Shown: positions 24,416 through 34,245 of the stretch, one piece after another
Numbering within the stretch: the first letter of the stretch is position 1
How the letters are laid out: each line of letters starts with the position of its first letter
NCBI RefSeq assembly: GCF_014650335.1
Contig: NZ_BMUT01000018.1
Coordinates: forward strand, 52,985 to 116,984
Reading direction: 5' to 3'
Source of the DNA: Streptomyces hiroshimensis
Lineage (GTDB): Bacteria > Actinomycetota > Actinomycetes > Streptomycetales > Streptomycetaceae
DNA: 64,000 nucleotides
Made by a program: the position numbers and the translations under genes
The notes under the pieces: generated by a model
Seen by the model: only the letters and a program-made list of their open reading frames with translations
Told to the model about the DNA's origin: nothing
Database searches by the model: none

Positions 24416-26052
24416 AGCCGGGCGCGGCTCGCGCCGCCGTGCCGAGCCCTGTGCCCATGCCAGTGCCCGGGCATGGCCGCCTGTTGCTGCAGGAGGGCCG
24501 CGATGTGGTTGAGGTCGTCGAGGATGCCCAGGAGGCCCTCGATGTCGGGTGCGGAGGCGCCGTTGACGCCGATGAAGAAAGTGTGGCGCCGGCCGTGGCC
24601 GGTGTCGAAGTAGCCGGCCAGGGTGTCCCCGCCCACGGCCAGCCGGTTGTTGACGGCGTCGAAGCCCGCGACCGTGCCGGGTTTGGCGAAGACCTTGCCG
24701 TGGGCCGGGCAGGTGGCCGCGCGGGTGCAGGAGCCGGCGAGCGAGCCGTCCACGCCCAGGATCGGCAGGGCCCTGCGGAACAGGGCCGCCTCGGGAGTGC
24801 GCTCCCAGAACCGCAGCAGGCGGGGGAACGCCGCCGGGGTGACGCGGTCCACGGGGTTGCCGCCGCGGCCGTCCAGCAGCTGCAGCTGACGCGGGTCGAC
24901 CCCGGCCTTGCGGAGGAAGGCGGTCAGCGGCCGGAAGCCGTCGTCGCAGCGGTGGCTGCCGGTGTGCACGGCCATCAGGCAGATGCCCAGGTTGGCCCCG
25001 AGGTTGTGGCTGACCTTGAGGATGACCTTGGCGTACTCGGTGTAGGGCGGGGACACGTACGCCGCGACGCGCTCCGTGCCGGTCCGGGCGCGCCGCAGGA
25101 GGCCGGACGGGTTGGGGCCGGTCGCGGGCGCGTGGACGGTGACGCCTGCGCGGCCGAGTGCCTCGATGAGGGCGGTCCGCCCGAAGGCGTCGGGGTCGTG
25201 AACCGGGGAGACCCTCAGTACGGGCTTCGCGCCCTCGGCGATCGTTCCGGTGAGGGTGATGCGGGTGCCGTCGGGCGAGGCGGTGACGGAGAGGTCGGTG
25301 GTGCCGCCCGCCGGAACGGTCCGCACCTGCGAGTCGACCCGGTACGGCGCGACGTGGGGGCGCCAGTCGAGCCGGGCCGGGCGGCCGGCGGACGTCGGGG
25401 TGGTCAGCAGGTCGACCACGTTGTCGTTGACGATGAGCGGGGTCGGGGCCGGGTCCAGGTTGGGGGACGAGGTGAAGAGCCGGGAGTCGACGACGACGTC
25501 CCCGTCGACCTCGGTGATGCCGGAGCGCCGCACCTGGCGGGCCAGTTCGTCGATCCCCGCCAGCGGGTTCTGCGGGGTGAGCGTCGCGCCGGGGACGTCG
25601 TTGGCGTAGGTGTGGTCGACGTCGGTGTACTCCATGGTGCCGCCCGGGCCCGTCCGGCCGCCCAGGCTGAGGTCCCCCTGGCCGACGAGCACGAGGTGGC
25701 CGTCCAGCGCCGACCGGTGCCGATGCCCCACGGCCAGCACGGGTGTGGTGAACCGGTGGCCGCCGCCGATGGTCCGCCAGGTGGCCGAGACGCTGAACAG
25801 CTTGGCCGCGGAGCCTGGGATGAAGAACTCACCGGCGTTCTTCGACCGGACGGTGCGCCCCTTCTCGTCGACCTCCAGCAGGCCCCACCGGGCGTGCGCG
25901 TACGCGGGTTTCCGCATCACCGCCTCGACGGCGGCACCCGGCCCGCGCTCCCGGCCCGCCACCGCTGGTCCCGCGGACGCCGCCGTCACCGCGGTGATCA
26001 CGGCGGCCGCGACCCCCGCCCGTGCCCGCCATCCCCGCGTGAAGCCTCTCAT
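24406..26052 (-). CDS. dacB: Secreted D-alanyl-D-alanine carboxypeptidase/endopeptidase, PBP4 (DacB) family
   Basis: 548 residues from the ATG at 26052, chosen because it begins the signal peptide (MRGFTRGWRARAG, Ala/Val core, cleavage near PAVAG). Penicillin-binding motifs: SAAK (Ser81-Lys84), SHN near residue 347 and KPGT near 453 in place of the usual KTGT. The large insertion between SxxK and SHN (residues 95-290) is the typical PBP4 domain II/III. The family trims or cross-hydrolyses peptidoglycan stem peptides. The C-terminus is His/Arg-rich (HWHGHRARHG). Confidence 0.9.
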   Translation of the reverse strand: MRGFTRGWRARAGVAAAVITAVTAASAGPAVAGRERGPGAAVEAVMRKPAYAHARWGLLEVDEKGRTVRSKNAGEFFIPGSAAKLFSVSATWRTIGGGHRFTTPVLAVGHRHRSALDGHLVLVGQGDLSLGGRTGPGGTMEYTDVDHTYANDVPGATLTPQNPLAGIDELARQVRRSGITEVDGDVVVDSRLFTSSPNLDPAPTPLIVNDNVVDLLTTPTSAGRPARLDWRPHVAPYRVDSQVRTVPAGGTTDLSVTASPDGTRITLTGTIAEGAKPVLRVSPVHDPDAFGRTALIEALGRAGVTVHAPATGPNPSGLLRRARTGTERVAAYVSPPYTEYAKVILKVSHNLGANLGICLMAVHTGSHRCDDGFRPLTAFLRKAGVDPRQLQLLDGRGGNPVDRVTPAAFPRLLRFWERTPEAALFRRALPILGVDGSLAGSCTRAATCPAHGKVFAKPGTVAGFDAVNNRLAVGGDTLAGYFDTGHGRRHTFFIGVNGASAPDIEGLLGILDDLNHIAALLQQQAAMPGHWHGHRARHGGASRARLQD

Positions 26053-26181
26053 CGCGCCACCGCCACCTGTTCCCGGTCCGGGTCCGGCACGGACCGGTGT
26101 CCGCGCCGATTGCGGCAGCCGTACCGCGCGGGGCGCCCCGCCGAACCTCCCGGCCGCCACCTTCACCCGCGCGCCGGTCCG

Positions 26182-26583
26182 TCACACACGCATCGCCGCC
26201 CCGAGCGCGGCCGACGCCCGGTGGGCCACCTCGGCGGGGGCCGCGGCGATGACGTCGTCGAGCGCGGCCCGGGAGGTCTGCAGGTCGGTGATGGCGCGCG
26301 TGATCCGGTCGCGTTCCCTGCACAGGTCCGCGAGCAGGTCGGAGCAGGTGGGGACGAGCCGCTCGTCCTCCTCCCGCAGGCAGGGCAGGATCGCGGCGAT
26401 GGTGGCGGTGTTCAGTCCGGCGGCGAGCAGGCTGCGGATACGGCGCACGGCGGCGACGTCCGCCTCGGCGTATTCCCGGTAGCCGCTGGGCAGCCGGGCG
26501 GGGTGGAGCAGGCCCTGGGCCTCGTAATAACGCAGCAGTCGCTCGTGGACGCCGGTCCTCCGGGACAGTTCGCCGATCCTCAT
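26182..26583 (-). CDS. MerR-family transcriptional regulator
   Basis: 133 residues. N-terminal winged helix MRIGELSRRTGVHERLLRYYEAQGLL with the DNA-binding YREY wing, then the dimerisation helix and a short effector part with a single CxC-like position (LPCLREE, TCSDLL: two cysteines about 15 apart, not the usual metal pair). Divergent from the MFS exporter gene across a 66-bp region with a MerR-type operator. Likely activates exporter expression in response to a drug or oxidant (inference). Confidence 0.92.
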   Translation of the reverse strand: MRIGELSRRTGVHERLLRYYEAQGLLHPARLPSGYREYAEADVAAVRRIRSLLAAGLNTATIAAILPCLREEDERLVPTCSDLLADLCRERDRITRAITDLQTSRAALDDVIAAAPAEVAHRASAALGAAMRV

Positions 26584-26610
26584 GCCGATCCCCGCAACTG
26601 CTTGTACTTC

Positions 26611-26642
26611 TTGACTCTTACATTGATGTCAGAGTTTAGCGT
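26611..26642 (+). promoter_or_regulatory. MerR-type promoter and operator of the MFS gene
   Basis: Near-perfect inverted repeat CTCTTACAT (26615-26623) / ATGTCAGAG (26626-26634), eight of nine pairs, sits between a -35 TTGACT (26611-26616) and a possible -10 TAGCGT (26637-26642). The 20-base spacer matches the long spacers of MerR-activated promoters. The predicted start of transcription is within a base or two of the MFS ATG at 26650. Confidence 0.55.
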
Positions 26643-26649
26643 CCGCGAC

Positions 26650-27825
26650 ATGAGCAAGAGCTTCCTCCCGCTCGCCGCCCTGAGCGCGAGCGTCTTCGTC
26701 GTCGGCACGGCCGAATACCTGATCGCGGGCATGCTGCCGCAAGTCGGATCGGACCTCGGGATATCGGAGGGGACGGCCGGGCAGTCCGTCACCGCCTACG
26801 CCCTGGGCGTGGTGATCGGCGGCCCGGCGATGACCATGCTGACCTCCCGTCTGCCCCGCAAACGGCTGGCCGTGGGGCTGATGCTGCTGTTCGCGGCAGG
26901 CAGCGTGGTCTGCGCCCTGGCCCCCACCTTCGGCATGCTGGTGACCGGGCGTGTGGTCTCGTCCCTCAGCCACGCCGCGTTCCTGGCGGTGGCGATGGTG
27001 ATGACGACCGGCGTGGTGCCGCCGGAGAAGACCGGGACGGCCATCGCCACGGTCGCCTCCGGCTTCGCGGTGGCCACCCTGCTCGGCGTACCGCTGGGGT
27101 CGCTGCTGGGGCAGAGCGCCGGATGGCGGGCCCCTTTCTGGGCGTTGACCGTCCTCGCCCTGGCCGCCGCCGTGCTGCTGGCCGCCGTGCTGCCCGAGCA
27201 GCCGGCCCCGGCGACGCGGCTGCGGGACGAAGTCCGTGTGGTCACCCGCAGGCCCGTCCTGCTGGCCATTGCCGCCACTGCGGTCGGCTTCTCGGGCGTG
27301 ACCACCGTCTTCACCTACCTCACGCCGCTTCTCGCCCGGATCGCGCACTTCTCCCCGGCAGCCGTCTCCGGGCTCCTCCTCGCCTACGGCGCGGGCAGCG
27401 TCCTGGGCAACCTGGTGGCCGGAAAGCTGACCGACAAGTCCCTGTCCGCGACCGTACGCGGCGTGTTCGGCAGCCTGACCGGCGTCCTGGCCCTCGTGCC
27501 CTTCGCGGTGGTGTGGCAGCCCACCGCCGTGCTCGCGGTCCTCGGGCTCGGCCTGCTCGCCACGGCCACCATCGCCCCGCTTCAGGGACTGATCCTGCGG
27601 TACGCGGGGGCTGCGCCCACCCTGGCCGTCGCGGTCAACGCAGGCGCCTTCAACCTGGGAGCAGCCGCCGGATCCGCCCTGGGCGGGGTGCTGGTCGCGG
27701 CGGGTGCGCTGCGCTGGACCGGCCTCGCCGGGGCCTTGCTGAGCGCGGCCGGCCTGGCCCTGACCTATCTCGTCCTGCCTCGCGCGCGGTCAGCCGCCCG
27801 CGGCGCCGTCGCCACGAGCGGCTGA
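26650..27825 (+). CDS. MFS transporter, drug:H+ antiporter (DHA1) type
   Basis: 391 residues from the ATG at 26650 with twelve membrane segments. Features: FVVGTAEYLIAGMLPQVGSDLG at the start as in the Cmr/YdhP-type arabinose-efflux relatives, motif-A-like TSRLPRKRLA between TM2 and TM3, and motif C-like VASGFAVATLLGVPLGSLLG in TM5. An ATG at 26626 is in frame but lies inside the operator, so 26650 is preferred and the mRNA may be leaderless. Likely drug or metabolite exporter. Confidence 0.92.
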   Translation: MSKSFLPLAALSASVFVVGTAEYLIAGMLPQVGSDLGISEGTAGQSVTAYALGVVIGGPAMTMLTSRLPRKRLAVGLMLLFAAGSVVCALAPTFGMLVTGRVVSSLSHAAFLAVAMVMTTGVVPPEKTGTAIATVASGFAVATLLGVPLGSLLGQSAGWRAPFWALTVLALAAAVLLAAVLPEQPAPATRLRDEVRVVTRRPVLLAIAATAVGFSGVTTVFTYLTPLLARIAHFSPAAVSGLLLAYGAGSVLGNLVAGKLTDKSLSATVRGVFGSLTGVLALVPFAVVWQPTAVLAVLGLGLLATATIAPLQGLILRYAGAAPTLAVAVNAGAFNLGAAAGSALGGVLVAAGALRWTGLAGALLSAAGLALTYLVLPRARSAARGAVATSG

Positions 27826-27831
27826 CCGATC

Positions 27832-27927
27832 TCACACGCAGGAGGTGAAGGTCGGGCTCGCGTTCGCGATGTACATCGTGGCTCCGCCACTGGGGTCGTC
27901 CTGGCCCTGCGGGGCCGGCGCCCACGG
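27832..27927 (-). other. In-frame open extension after the esterase stop codon
   Basis: The 31 codons following the TGA of the esterase gene stay open in the same frame and read like a secreted-protein end: begin PWAPAPQGQDD, end ANASPTFTSCV, then TGA. This could be TGA read-through, a point-mutated longer ancestor, or chance. It contains no further start. Confidence 0.35.
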
Positions 27928-29025
27928 TCAGGCGGGGGCGGCGGAGGCGAAGGCCGCCTCCAGGCGCGGCACGAGGTCCACGAGGTCCTGCGCCCAGCAG
28001 CCGCTGGTGTGGCCGCCCTTGCATTCGGTGCCCCAGCCGGAGCCGTTGCCGTAGTCCACGTAGTGGTACGGGTACTTGAGGGCGTCCAGGCCGTCCTTGG
28101 CGTGCTGTGCCGCCGACCGGACCCAGAACTCCATGTTGCCCGCGTCGCCGTTGCCGTCGCCGGTGTAGATGGAGATGCCCATGCCGGCCAGCGCGCCCAT
28201 GTGCGAGGACGGATCGGCCTGGTTCCAGCGCCAGTCGGCGTCGAACACCGGATACGGCGTGCCGAAGATCGCGTCGCTGGACACCGTCGGGCCGAAGTCG
28301 AGGTTGCAGGTGGGGTGGGAACTGCCGCAGAGCGGAGCGCCGATGTTGGTCAGGGTGGCGACGACCGCGGCGCGCATGACCGCGTGGTTGCGCGAGAGGT
28401 CGTCGGCCCCGGAGAGCGTGGCGACCTGGCTGAACAGCGCCGGATGCCGCTGGGCGTAGTGCAGGGCGCCGAAGCCTCCCATCGACAGGCCGCCGACCGC
28501 CCTCCCCGGCCGGGCGGCGACGGTGCGAAGGTTGGCGTCGATGAACGGGATCACCTGGTTGATGTGGAAGTTCTCCCAGTTCTGCGCGCCGGCGGCGGTC
28601 TTCTGGTCGAGCCAGTTGGTGTACCAGCCCCTGCGGCCGCCGTCCGGAATGACCGTGATCATCGACTTGGCGGCGGTGAGGGCGGGGTAGGCCACGGCCG
28701 GGTTCGCCGGGTCGTCCGAGGCGCCGTGCAGGAAGTAGAACACCGGGTACCGCTTGATGGGTTCGGTCGCGTAGTCGCTCGGCAGCAGGATCCGGATGTT
28801 GTGCGGTCCGGCGACCTCGTCCGTCTTCACGGTGATCACGAAGTTGGTGGCGGTGCCGGTGACACCGCCGGTCTGCGTCAGGCCGAAGCCGTCGTTCAGC
28901 TTCGGCGGGGCGGGCTCGTCGGCCTGCGCGGAGGGCACGCCCGGTGCGAGGAGGGCGGCGGCCAGAGCGGCGACGGCCACCGTGGCGCGCCGGAGCCGTA
29001 CGGGTAAGAGCCGTCTTGATGCCAT
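27928..29025 (-). CDS. Secreted esterase of the esterase-D/mycolyltransferase-like family
   Basis: 365 residues from the ATG at 29025 (a GTG 18 bases upstream is an alternative). Signal peptide MASRRLLPVRLRRA, Ala/Leu core, cleavage near SAQADEP. Family motifs: YFLHGASDDP (oxyanion), SMGGFGALHYAQRHP with the nucleophile Ser near residue 179, an acid in GDGNGDAGN and the His in HYVDYGNGSGWGTEC or KGGHTSG. Secreted serine esterase, possibly acting on acylated sugars or esterified plant polymers. The TGA is followed by a 31-codon in-frame extension. Confidence 0.92.
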   Translation of the reverse strand: MASRRLLPVRLRRATVAVAALAAALLAPGVPSAQADEPAPPKLNDGFGLTQTGGVTGTATNFVITVKTDEVAGPHNIRILLPSDYATEPIKRYPVFYFLHGASDDPANPAVAYPALTAAKSMITVIPDGGRRGWYTNWLDQKTAAGAQNWENFHINQVIPFIDANLRTVAARPGRAVGGLSMGGFGALHYAQRHPALFSQVATLSGADDLSRNHAVMRAAVVATLTNIGAPLCGSSHPTCNLDFGPTVSSDAIFGTPYPVFDADWRWNQADPSSHMGALAGMGISIYTGDGNGDAGNMEFWVRSAAQHAKDGLDALKYPYHYVDYGNGSGWGTECKGGHTSGCWAQDLVDLVPRLEAAFASAAPA

Positions 29026-29080
29026 GGGAGCGGTTCCGTTCACACGTCCGGGATGGTGGGGAGGTGCAGGCTGCGCTGGG

Positions 29081-29106
29081 TCGAGTGTGGACCAACCAGC
29101 ACTCGA
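29081..29106. promoter_or_regulatory. Inverted repeat upstream of the secreted esterase
   Basis: TCGAGTG (29081-29087) and CACTCGA (29100-29106) are perfectly complementary around a 12-base spacer, 56 bases before the esterase start at 29025. Likely operator of a dimeric regulator; the AT-rich region to its right (29107-29145) may carry the promoter. Confidence 0.45.
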
Positions 29107-29144
29107 TGTAGAGGTTTCTTTTAGAAAATCCTTCCGGTTTTCCG

Positions 29145-30131
29145 TTACCGGCCCAGGACGACGCCGAAGGCCGTGGCCATACGCAGGCCCGCCCCCGGGT
29201 CTCCTTCGGGCGTTGCCGAGCCGTCGGCGAAGGCGTCCTCCAGGGCCAGGGTGCCCGCGCCGAGCTGGAGCAGGGTGGCGAGGTCGGTGATCAGCGCTGC
29301 CGCGGGTCCGGGGCCCGGGGCGGGGCCCTGGCCCATCTCCACGGTTCCGTCGTCGACCCGCGCGTGGAAGAGGAAGTCACCGACGCGGAACTCGTAGGTC
29401 TCGCGGATTCCGCGGGCCGCCTCCGGCCGGAAGCCGGCGCCGACCGCACCGATGATCCCGTAGCGGCCGTTGGTGGCTTCGAGGTGGGCGCCGAGGATCG
29501 TGACCGCTCGGCCGACGGCGTCGAGCCCGCCCTCCAGTTGGGCGATCCTCCGCTCCAGGGCGTCCTCGACGGTCAGCAGCCGGGCGCCGACCGCCATGAA
29601 CGTCGCGAGATCCGTACTGACCACGCACGCGGCTTCCGCGGCCGAACCGTGCCGGACGTCGAGTGTGCCGTCGTCCACGCGGAGGTGGAAGACGTCGCCG
29701 TCGACGCGGAACTCGTACGTCTCGTGCAGCCCGCGGGCGAGTTCGGGCCGGAAGCCGGCGCGCACGCAGCCGAGCAGCCAGCCGAGCTGAAAGCGTTCGC
29801 CGGGCCGCGGCGCGCCGAGGAAACGCAGACCCCACCGGGTGAGCTCGTCCACCACTGGGCGCATGGCCTCGCCGAGGCCGGTCAGCTCGTACACCGCCGA
29901 CGCGGCCGGGGGCGGCAGCCTGGACCGGCTCAGGATGCCCGCCTCGCCCAGCTCGCGCAGCCGCTCGGCCAGCACATTGGGGCCGATGCCGGGCAGGCCG
30001 GCGACGAGGTCGGTGTAGCGCCTCGGCCCCAGCAGGAGCTCCCGCACGATCAGCAGGGTCCAGCGGCCGCCTATCACGTCGAGGGCCCGGGCGGCAGGGC
30101 AGAACTGGTCGTAACTGCGTCCCACGCGCAC
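29145..30131 (-). CDS. HxlR-family regulator with a duplicated C-terminal SCP2-like ligand domain
   Basis: 328 residues. N-terminal HxlR winged helix: CPAARALDVIGGRWTLLIVRELLLGPRRYTDL through NVLAERLRELGEAGIL (about 11-70). The C-terminal part consists of two similar units: GCVRAGFRPELARGLHETYEFRVDGDVFHLRVDDGTLDV and GAVGAGFRPEAARGIRETYEFRVGDFLFHARVDDGTVEM, a tandem duplication about 100 residues apart, each resembling a sterol-carrier/SCP2-like beta-alpha fold. Ligand sensing is therefore likely. It sits divergent from the SMP-30-like secreted protein gene at 30270. Confidence 0.88.
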   Translation of the reverse strand: MRVGRSYDQFCPAARALDVIGGRWTLLIVRELLLGPRRYTDLVAGLPGIGPNVLAERLRELGEAGILSRSRLPPPAASAVYELTGLGEAMRPVVDELTRWGLRFLGAPRPGERFQLGWLLGCVRAGFRPELARGLHETYEFRVDGDVFHLRVDDGTLDVRHGSAAEAACVVSTDLATFMAVGARLLTVEDALERRIAQLEGGLDAVGRAVTILGAHLEATNGRYGIIGAVGAGFRPEAARGIRETYEFRVGDFLFHARVDDGTVEMGQGPAPGPGPAAALITDLATLLQLGAGTLALEDAFADGSATPEGDPGAGLRMATAFGVVLGR

Positions 30132-30269
30132 TTGCCTTCCCTATTGATAGTTACTGCTTAGTTTTTCTATAGTCGAGCCCGGTTTTGCTCAACTTACCCA
30201 CGGTTCCTCTCAGTTGAAAAGGGCCGGGTCGCGCCCTCTTCGGTGACGGCCCTGCCCCCGGCGAATGGA

Positions 30270-31217
30270 ATGACGGTGCGCATACGCAAGGCGTTCTTCG
30301 CGGCAGGCCTGGTCTCCGCGCTCCTGGCCGGCGGCTCGCAGGTGCCGGCCGCCGCCGCGGGGCCGGCGGCCCCGGCCGCGGCCGGCCTCGGGTCGTGCGA
30401 GCGGCAGGCGAGCGTGGAGGTGTTCCACAAGGGCGGCATCCCGGTCCTCGACTGGCGGGAGAACCTGGAGTTCGACGGCCGCGGCACGCTCTGGGTGGCC
30501 CACATCCTCAAGAACCGCGTCGAGGGATACGCCCCCGACGGGACGCTGAAGACCAGCTTCCCGGTGAGCGGTCCCGGCGGTCTCCGGCGCGGCCCCGACG
30601 GCATGATGTACGTCAACTACGGCGTGAACCCGCTGGCGACGGACGGCGGCATCATGCGGTTCGACCCGGCCGCGGCGACGCCGAAGCCCGAGAAGGTCGT
30701 GGGAGGCATCCGGGGCATCAACGGCCTGGCCATCGACGCCGGCGGCAACTTCTACCTCAGCCGCGAGCTCGCCACCGGCATCGTGAAGGTCCGCCCCGAC
30801 GGCACGAAGGACGAGGAGTGGACCCGGGCCGCGGACGTCTTCGGCGCCAACGGCCTGGAGATCGTCGGCGACCAGCTGTACGCGAGCGTCATCACCGACA
30901 CCTCGTCCCCGGTCTTCCGCATCCCGCTGAACGACCCGGCCCGCCGTACGACGGTCACGCAGCTCAGCAGGAACCTCCTGGACATCAAGCTCCTCGACGA
31001 CCTCACGTACGCCGACGGAAGCCTGGTCGTCGCCTCCTTCCGCGACGGTCAGCTCATCCGGGTGGACCCGGACACCGGCCGCTCCTGCGTCCTGGCGAGC
31101 GGGCTGCACATGCCCAGCAGCGTCCGGGTCGCCCGCGCCTTCGGCGAACACAGCGCCCAGCACGCCCTGTTCGTGGTGGAGGCCTCGGGCCGCATCCTGA
31201 AGGTGACCCTCCGCTGA
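30270..31217 (+). CDS. Secreted SMP-30/gluconolactonase-like beta-propeller protein
   Basis: 315 residues from the ATG at 30270. Signal peptide MTVRIRKAFFAAGLVSALLAGG, cleavage near AAAAGP. Repeated propeller strands: NLEFDGRGTLWVAHI, GLRRGPDGMMYVNYG, GLAIDAGGNFYLSRE, GLEIVGDQLYAS. The single Cys in GSCERQAS and one in RSCVLASG could pair. The family includes lactonases and Ca-binding strictosidine-synthase-like hydrolases; catalytic residues are not certain here. Opposite orientation to the HxlR regulator. Confidence 0.88.
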   Translation: MTVRIRKAFFAAGLVSALLAGGSQVPAAAAGPAAPAAAGLGSCERQASVEVFHKGGIPVLDWRENLEFDGRGTLWVAHILKNRVEGYAPDGTLKTSFPVSGPGGLRRGPDGMMYVNYGVNPLATDGGIMRFDPAAATPKPEKVVGGIRGINGLAIDAGGNFYLSRELATGIVKVRPDGTKDEEWTRAADVFGANGLEIVGDQLYASVITDTSSPVFRIPLNDPARRTTVTQLSRNLLDIKLLDDLTYADGSLVVASFRDGQLIRVDPDTGRSCVLASGLHMPSSVRVARAFGEHSAQHALFVVEASGRILKVTLR

Positions 31218-31236
31218 CCTCCTGCCCCCCCCCGAT

Positions 31237-31263
31237 CCCCGGCACGGACACGCGGTGCCGGGG
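31237..31263. terminator. Bidirectional terminator between convergent genes
   Basis: Perfect 9-base arms CCCCGGCAC (31237-31245) and GTGCCGGGG (31255-31263) around a 9-base loop, in the 55-bp gap between the ends of two convergent genes. No T-run, as is usual for Streptomyces hairpins. Confidence 0.65.
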
Positions 31264-31272
31264 ACCTCGGGC

Positions 31273-32625
<1,353 letters not shown>

Positions 32626-32748
32626 GCCCGTTCTCCCATCGGATGCGGGGTGAGTCGGTGCCGGTGAAGGCAGCATGCCTTGCCCCACCTCCGGCTGCCA
32701 TCCGGATGTGAGCTGAAACGGGTGAGGGGCCCGCGCGGGGGACGCGGT

Positions 32749-34200
32749 CTACTGACCGCCGCCCATGCTGTGCGGGGCCGGCTGCTGGAAGGGCGTGCGG
32801 ACGTCCTTCGGCTCCCGCTTGCCGTCGGCTCCGGGTTCCCTCACCAAGGCGAGCGGGGCGTAGTGATAGTCGACACCGTGCGGCTCCTCCTGTCTCCGCT
32901 CCCCTTGGTCGTCCAGCGGCCACTCCACGTCGCCGGTGACCACCCGCGCCGGGATCAGCCAGTAGTCACCGGCCCGGTACTTCCGCGGCTCTTTTTCGTC
33001 CTTGCCCGCGCCGAAGAGGATCTGGACGCCGTCCTCGAGGTCGATCCAGCTGCCCTGCCTGACGAGAAGCGTTTGCTGGCGCACGTGCTGCGGGCCCTCG
33101 GCCTCCTCGGCTCCCTCGGCTCCCTCGGCTCCCTCCTGCGCCTTCTTCGGCTTCACCGGCTCCGGGCGGTGGTCCCAGCGCCGCAGTACGGGGTGCAGCG
33201 CGGGGTCGGCGCCGAGGCCCGGCTGATGGCGGTCCTGGGAGGGGTCGGCGTGCAGGACCACCTGCCGGGCGGTGTGGTCGGCCTCCACGACGCGGTACAG
33301 GCTGGTGGACGTCTCGAGGATCTTGTCCGCGGCGGCGCGGCAGACCGTGGCGTCGTCGACGACTTCGACGATGTCCCCGGCCTCCACGCCGAGCCGCCCG
33401 TCCCGGCCGAGTGACTCGAGCTCCAGCGTGGCACCGGCGGCCGACCTGATCGGGAGGACCACCGAGGCGTTCTCCCTCGACCATTTGAACGTCGCCGTAC
33501 CCGCGGTGCCGCCCTGGTGGATCTCCACCCGGTAGAGCTGGTTCTCCGGACCGCGGTAGCCGGACTCCGGCGGCAGGTCGCATGGGGCAGTGCCCTCCTC
33601 GGGGCGGGCGGCCTTGGCGGCGAGCCTGCCGCGGGGCTCGAACCGTCCGTCGAGCTTGGCCTTGAGGAACGGGCCCGGATCGAGGGGGAAGATGGTCTCG
33701 TCGGCCGGCATCCAGTCGAGCTGCCAGACGACGCGGGTCCGGACGCTCGTGTCGGGGCCGTGCAGGCCCAGGGCGACCTCCCGCAGGGCCGGCACCTGGG
33801 CAGGCGTGACGAGCCGTTCCCAGACCCTCAGGTAGACCAGGAACATCGTCGAGGGGAAGCCCGTGGCCCGGTCCGGGTCGGGGGGACCGTCGGGCTGCCT
33901 CTGATAGTCGGTCCCCTTCTCGCACTCGCACAAGATGCCGTCTACGTACATACGGCCTTTTGTCACGGAGAAGGTGCCGTTCTCGAACGCGACCTTGAAG
34001 CCCCCGGCCTCGTTCCCTTTGGGACCGGCGGGATAGACGGCCGGCCCGAACAGATCGGTGACGAGGGTGCGCATGTAGTGCATCAGGATGGCGGTCTGCT
34101 CGTTGAGGTCGGCATCGAGCTGGACGCGTCCCTGCTGGGCCAGGACGGCCGAGAACCGCCGGTCCTTGTCGAACGTGACGCGCGAGAAGTCGCCTTGCAT
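32749..34200 (-). CDS. DUF6519-like protein, last gene of the contractile injection system operon
   Basis: 483 residues. N-terminal MQGDFSRVTFDKDRRFSAVL with the typical RVQLDADLNEQ (about 22-35) as in DUF6519 proteins of eCIS and phage-like loci. A central beta-rich stretch (PSTMFLVYLRVWERLV, GTATFKWSRENASVVLP) follows, then a Glu/Ala-rich coiled segment near 330-360 (EGAEGAEGAEEAEGP). Likely a structural or fibre-like component of the particle exterior. It ends the operon, 44 bases after the tail-protein gene. Confident on family, not on role. Confidence 0.82.
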   Translation of the reverse strand: MQGDFSRVTFDKDRRFSAVLAQQGRVQLDADLNEQTAILMHYMRTLVTDLFGPAVYPAGPKGNEAGGFKVAFENGTFSVTKGRMYVDGILCECEKGTDYQRQPDGPPDPDRATGFPSTMFLVYLRVWERLVTPAQVPALREVALGLHGPDTSVRTRVVWQLDWMPADETIFPLDPGPFLKAKLDGRFEPRGRLAAKAARPEEGTAPCDLPPESGYRGPENQLYRVEIHQGGTAGTATFKWSRENASVVLPIRSAAGATLELESLGRDGRLGVEAGDIVEVVDDATVCRAAADKILETSTSLYRVVEADHTARQVVLHADPSQDRHQPGLGADPALHPVLRRWDHRPEPVKPKKAQEGAEGAEGAEEAEGPQHVRQQTLLVRQGSWIDLEDGVQILFGAGKDEKEPRKYRAGDYWLIPARVVTGDVEWPLDDQGERRQEEPHGVDYHYAPLALVREPGADGKREPKDVRTPFQQPAPHSMGGGQ

Positions 34201-34245
34201 GGGTGTTCGGGCTCCCTGGTTGAAGCGCGGTGGAATTAGGTGGGG

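Noticed and set aside
24439..26630. Upstream part of a very long plus-strand frame before the MFS gene
   Set aside because: Antisense to the DacB and MerR genes; the membrane-protein sequence begins only at 26650.
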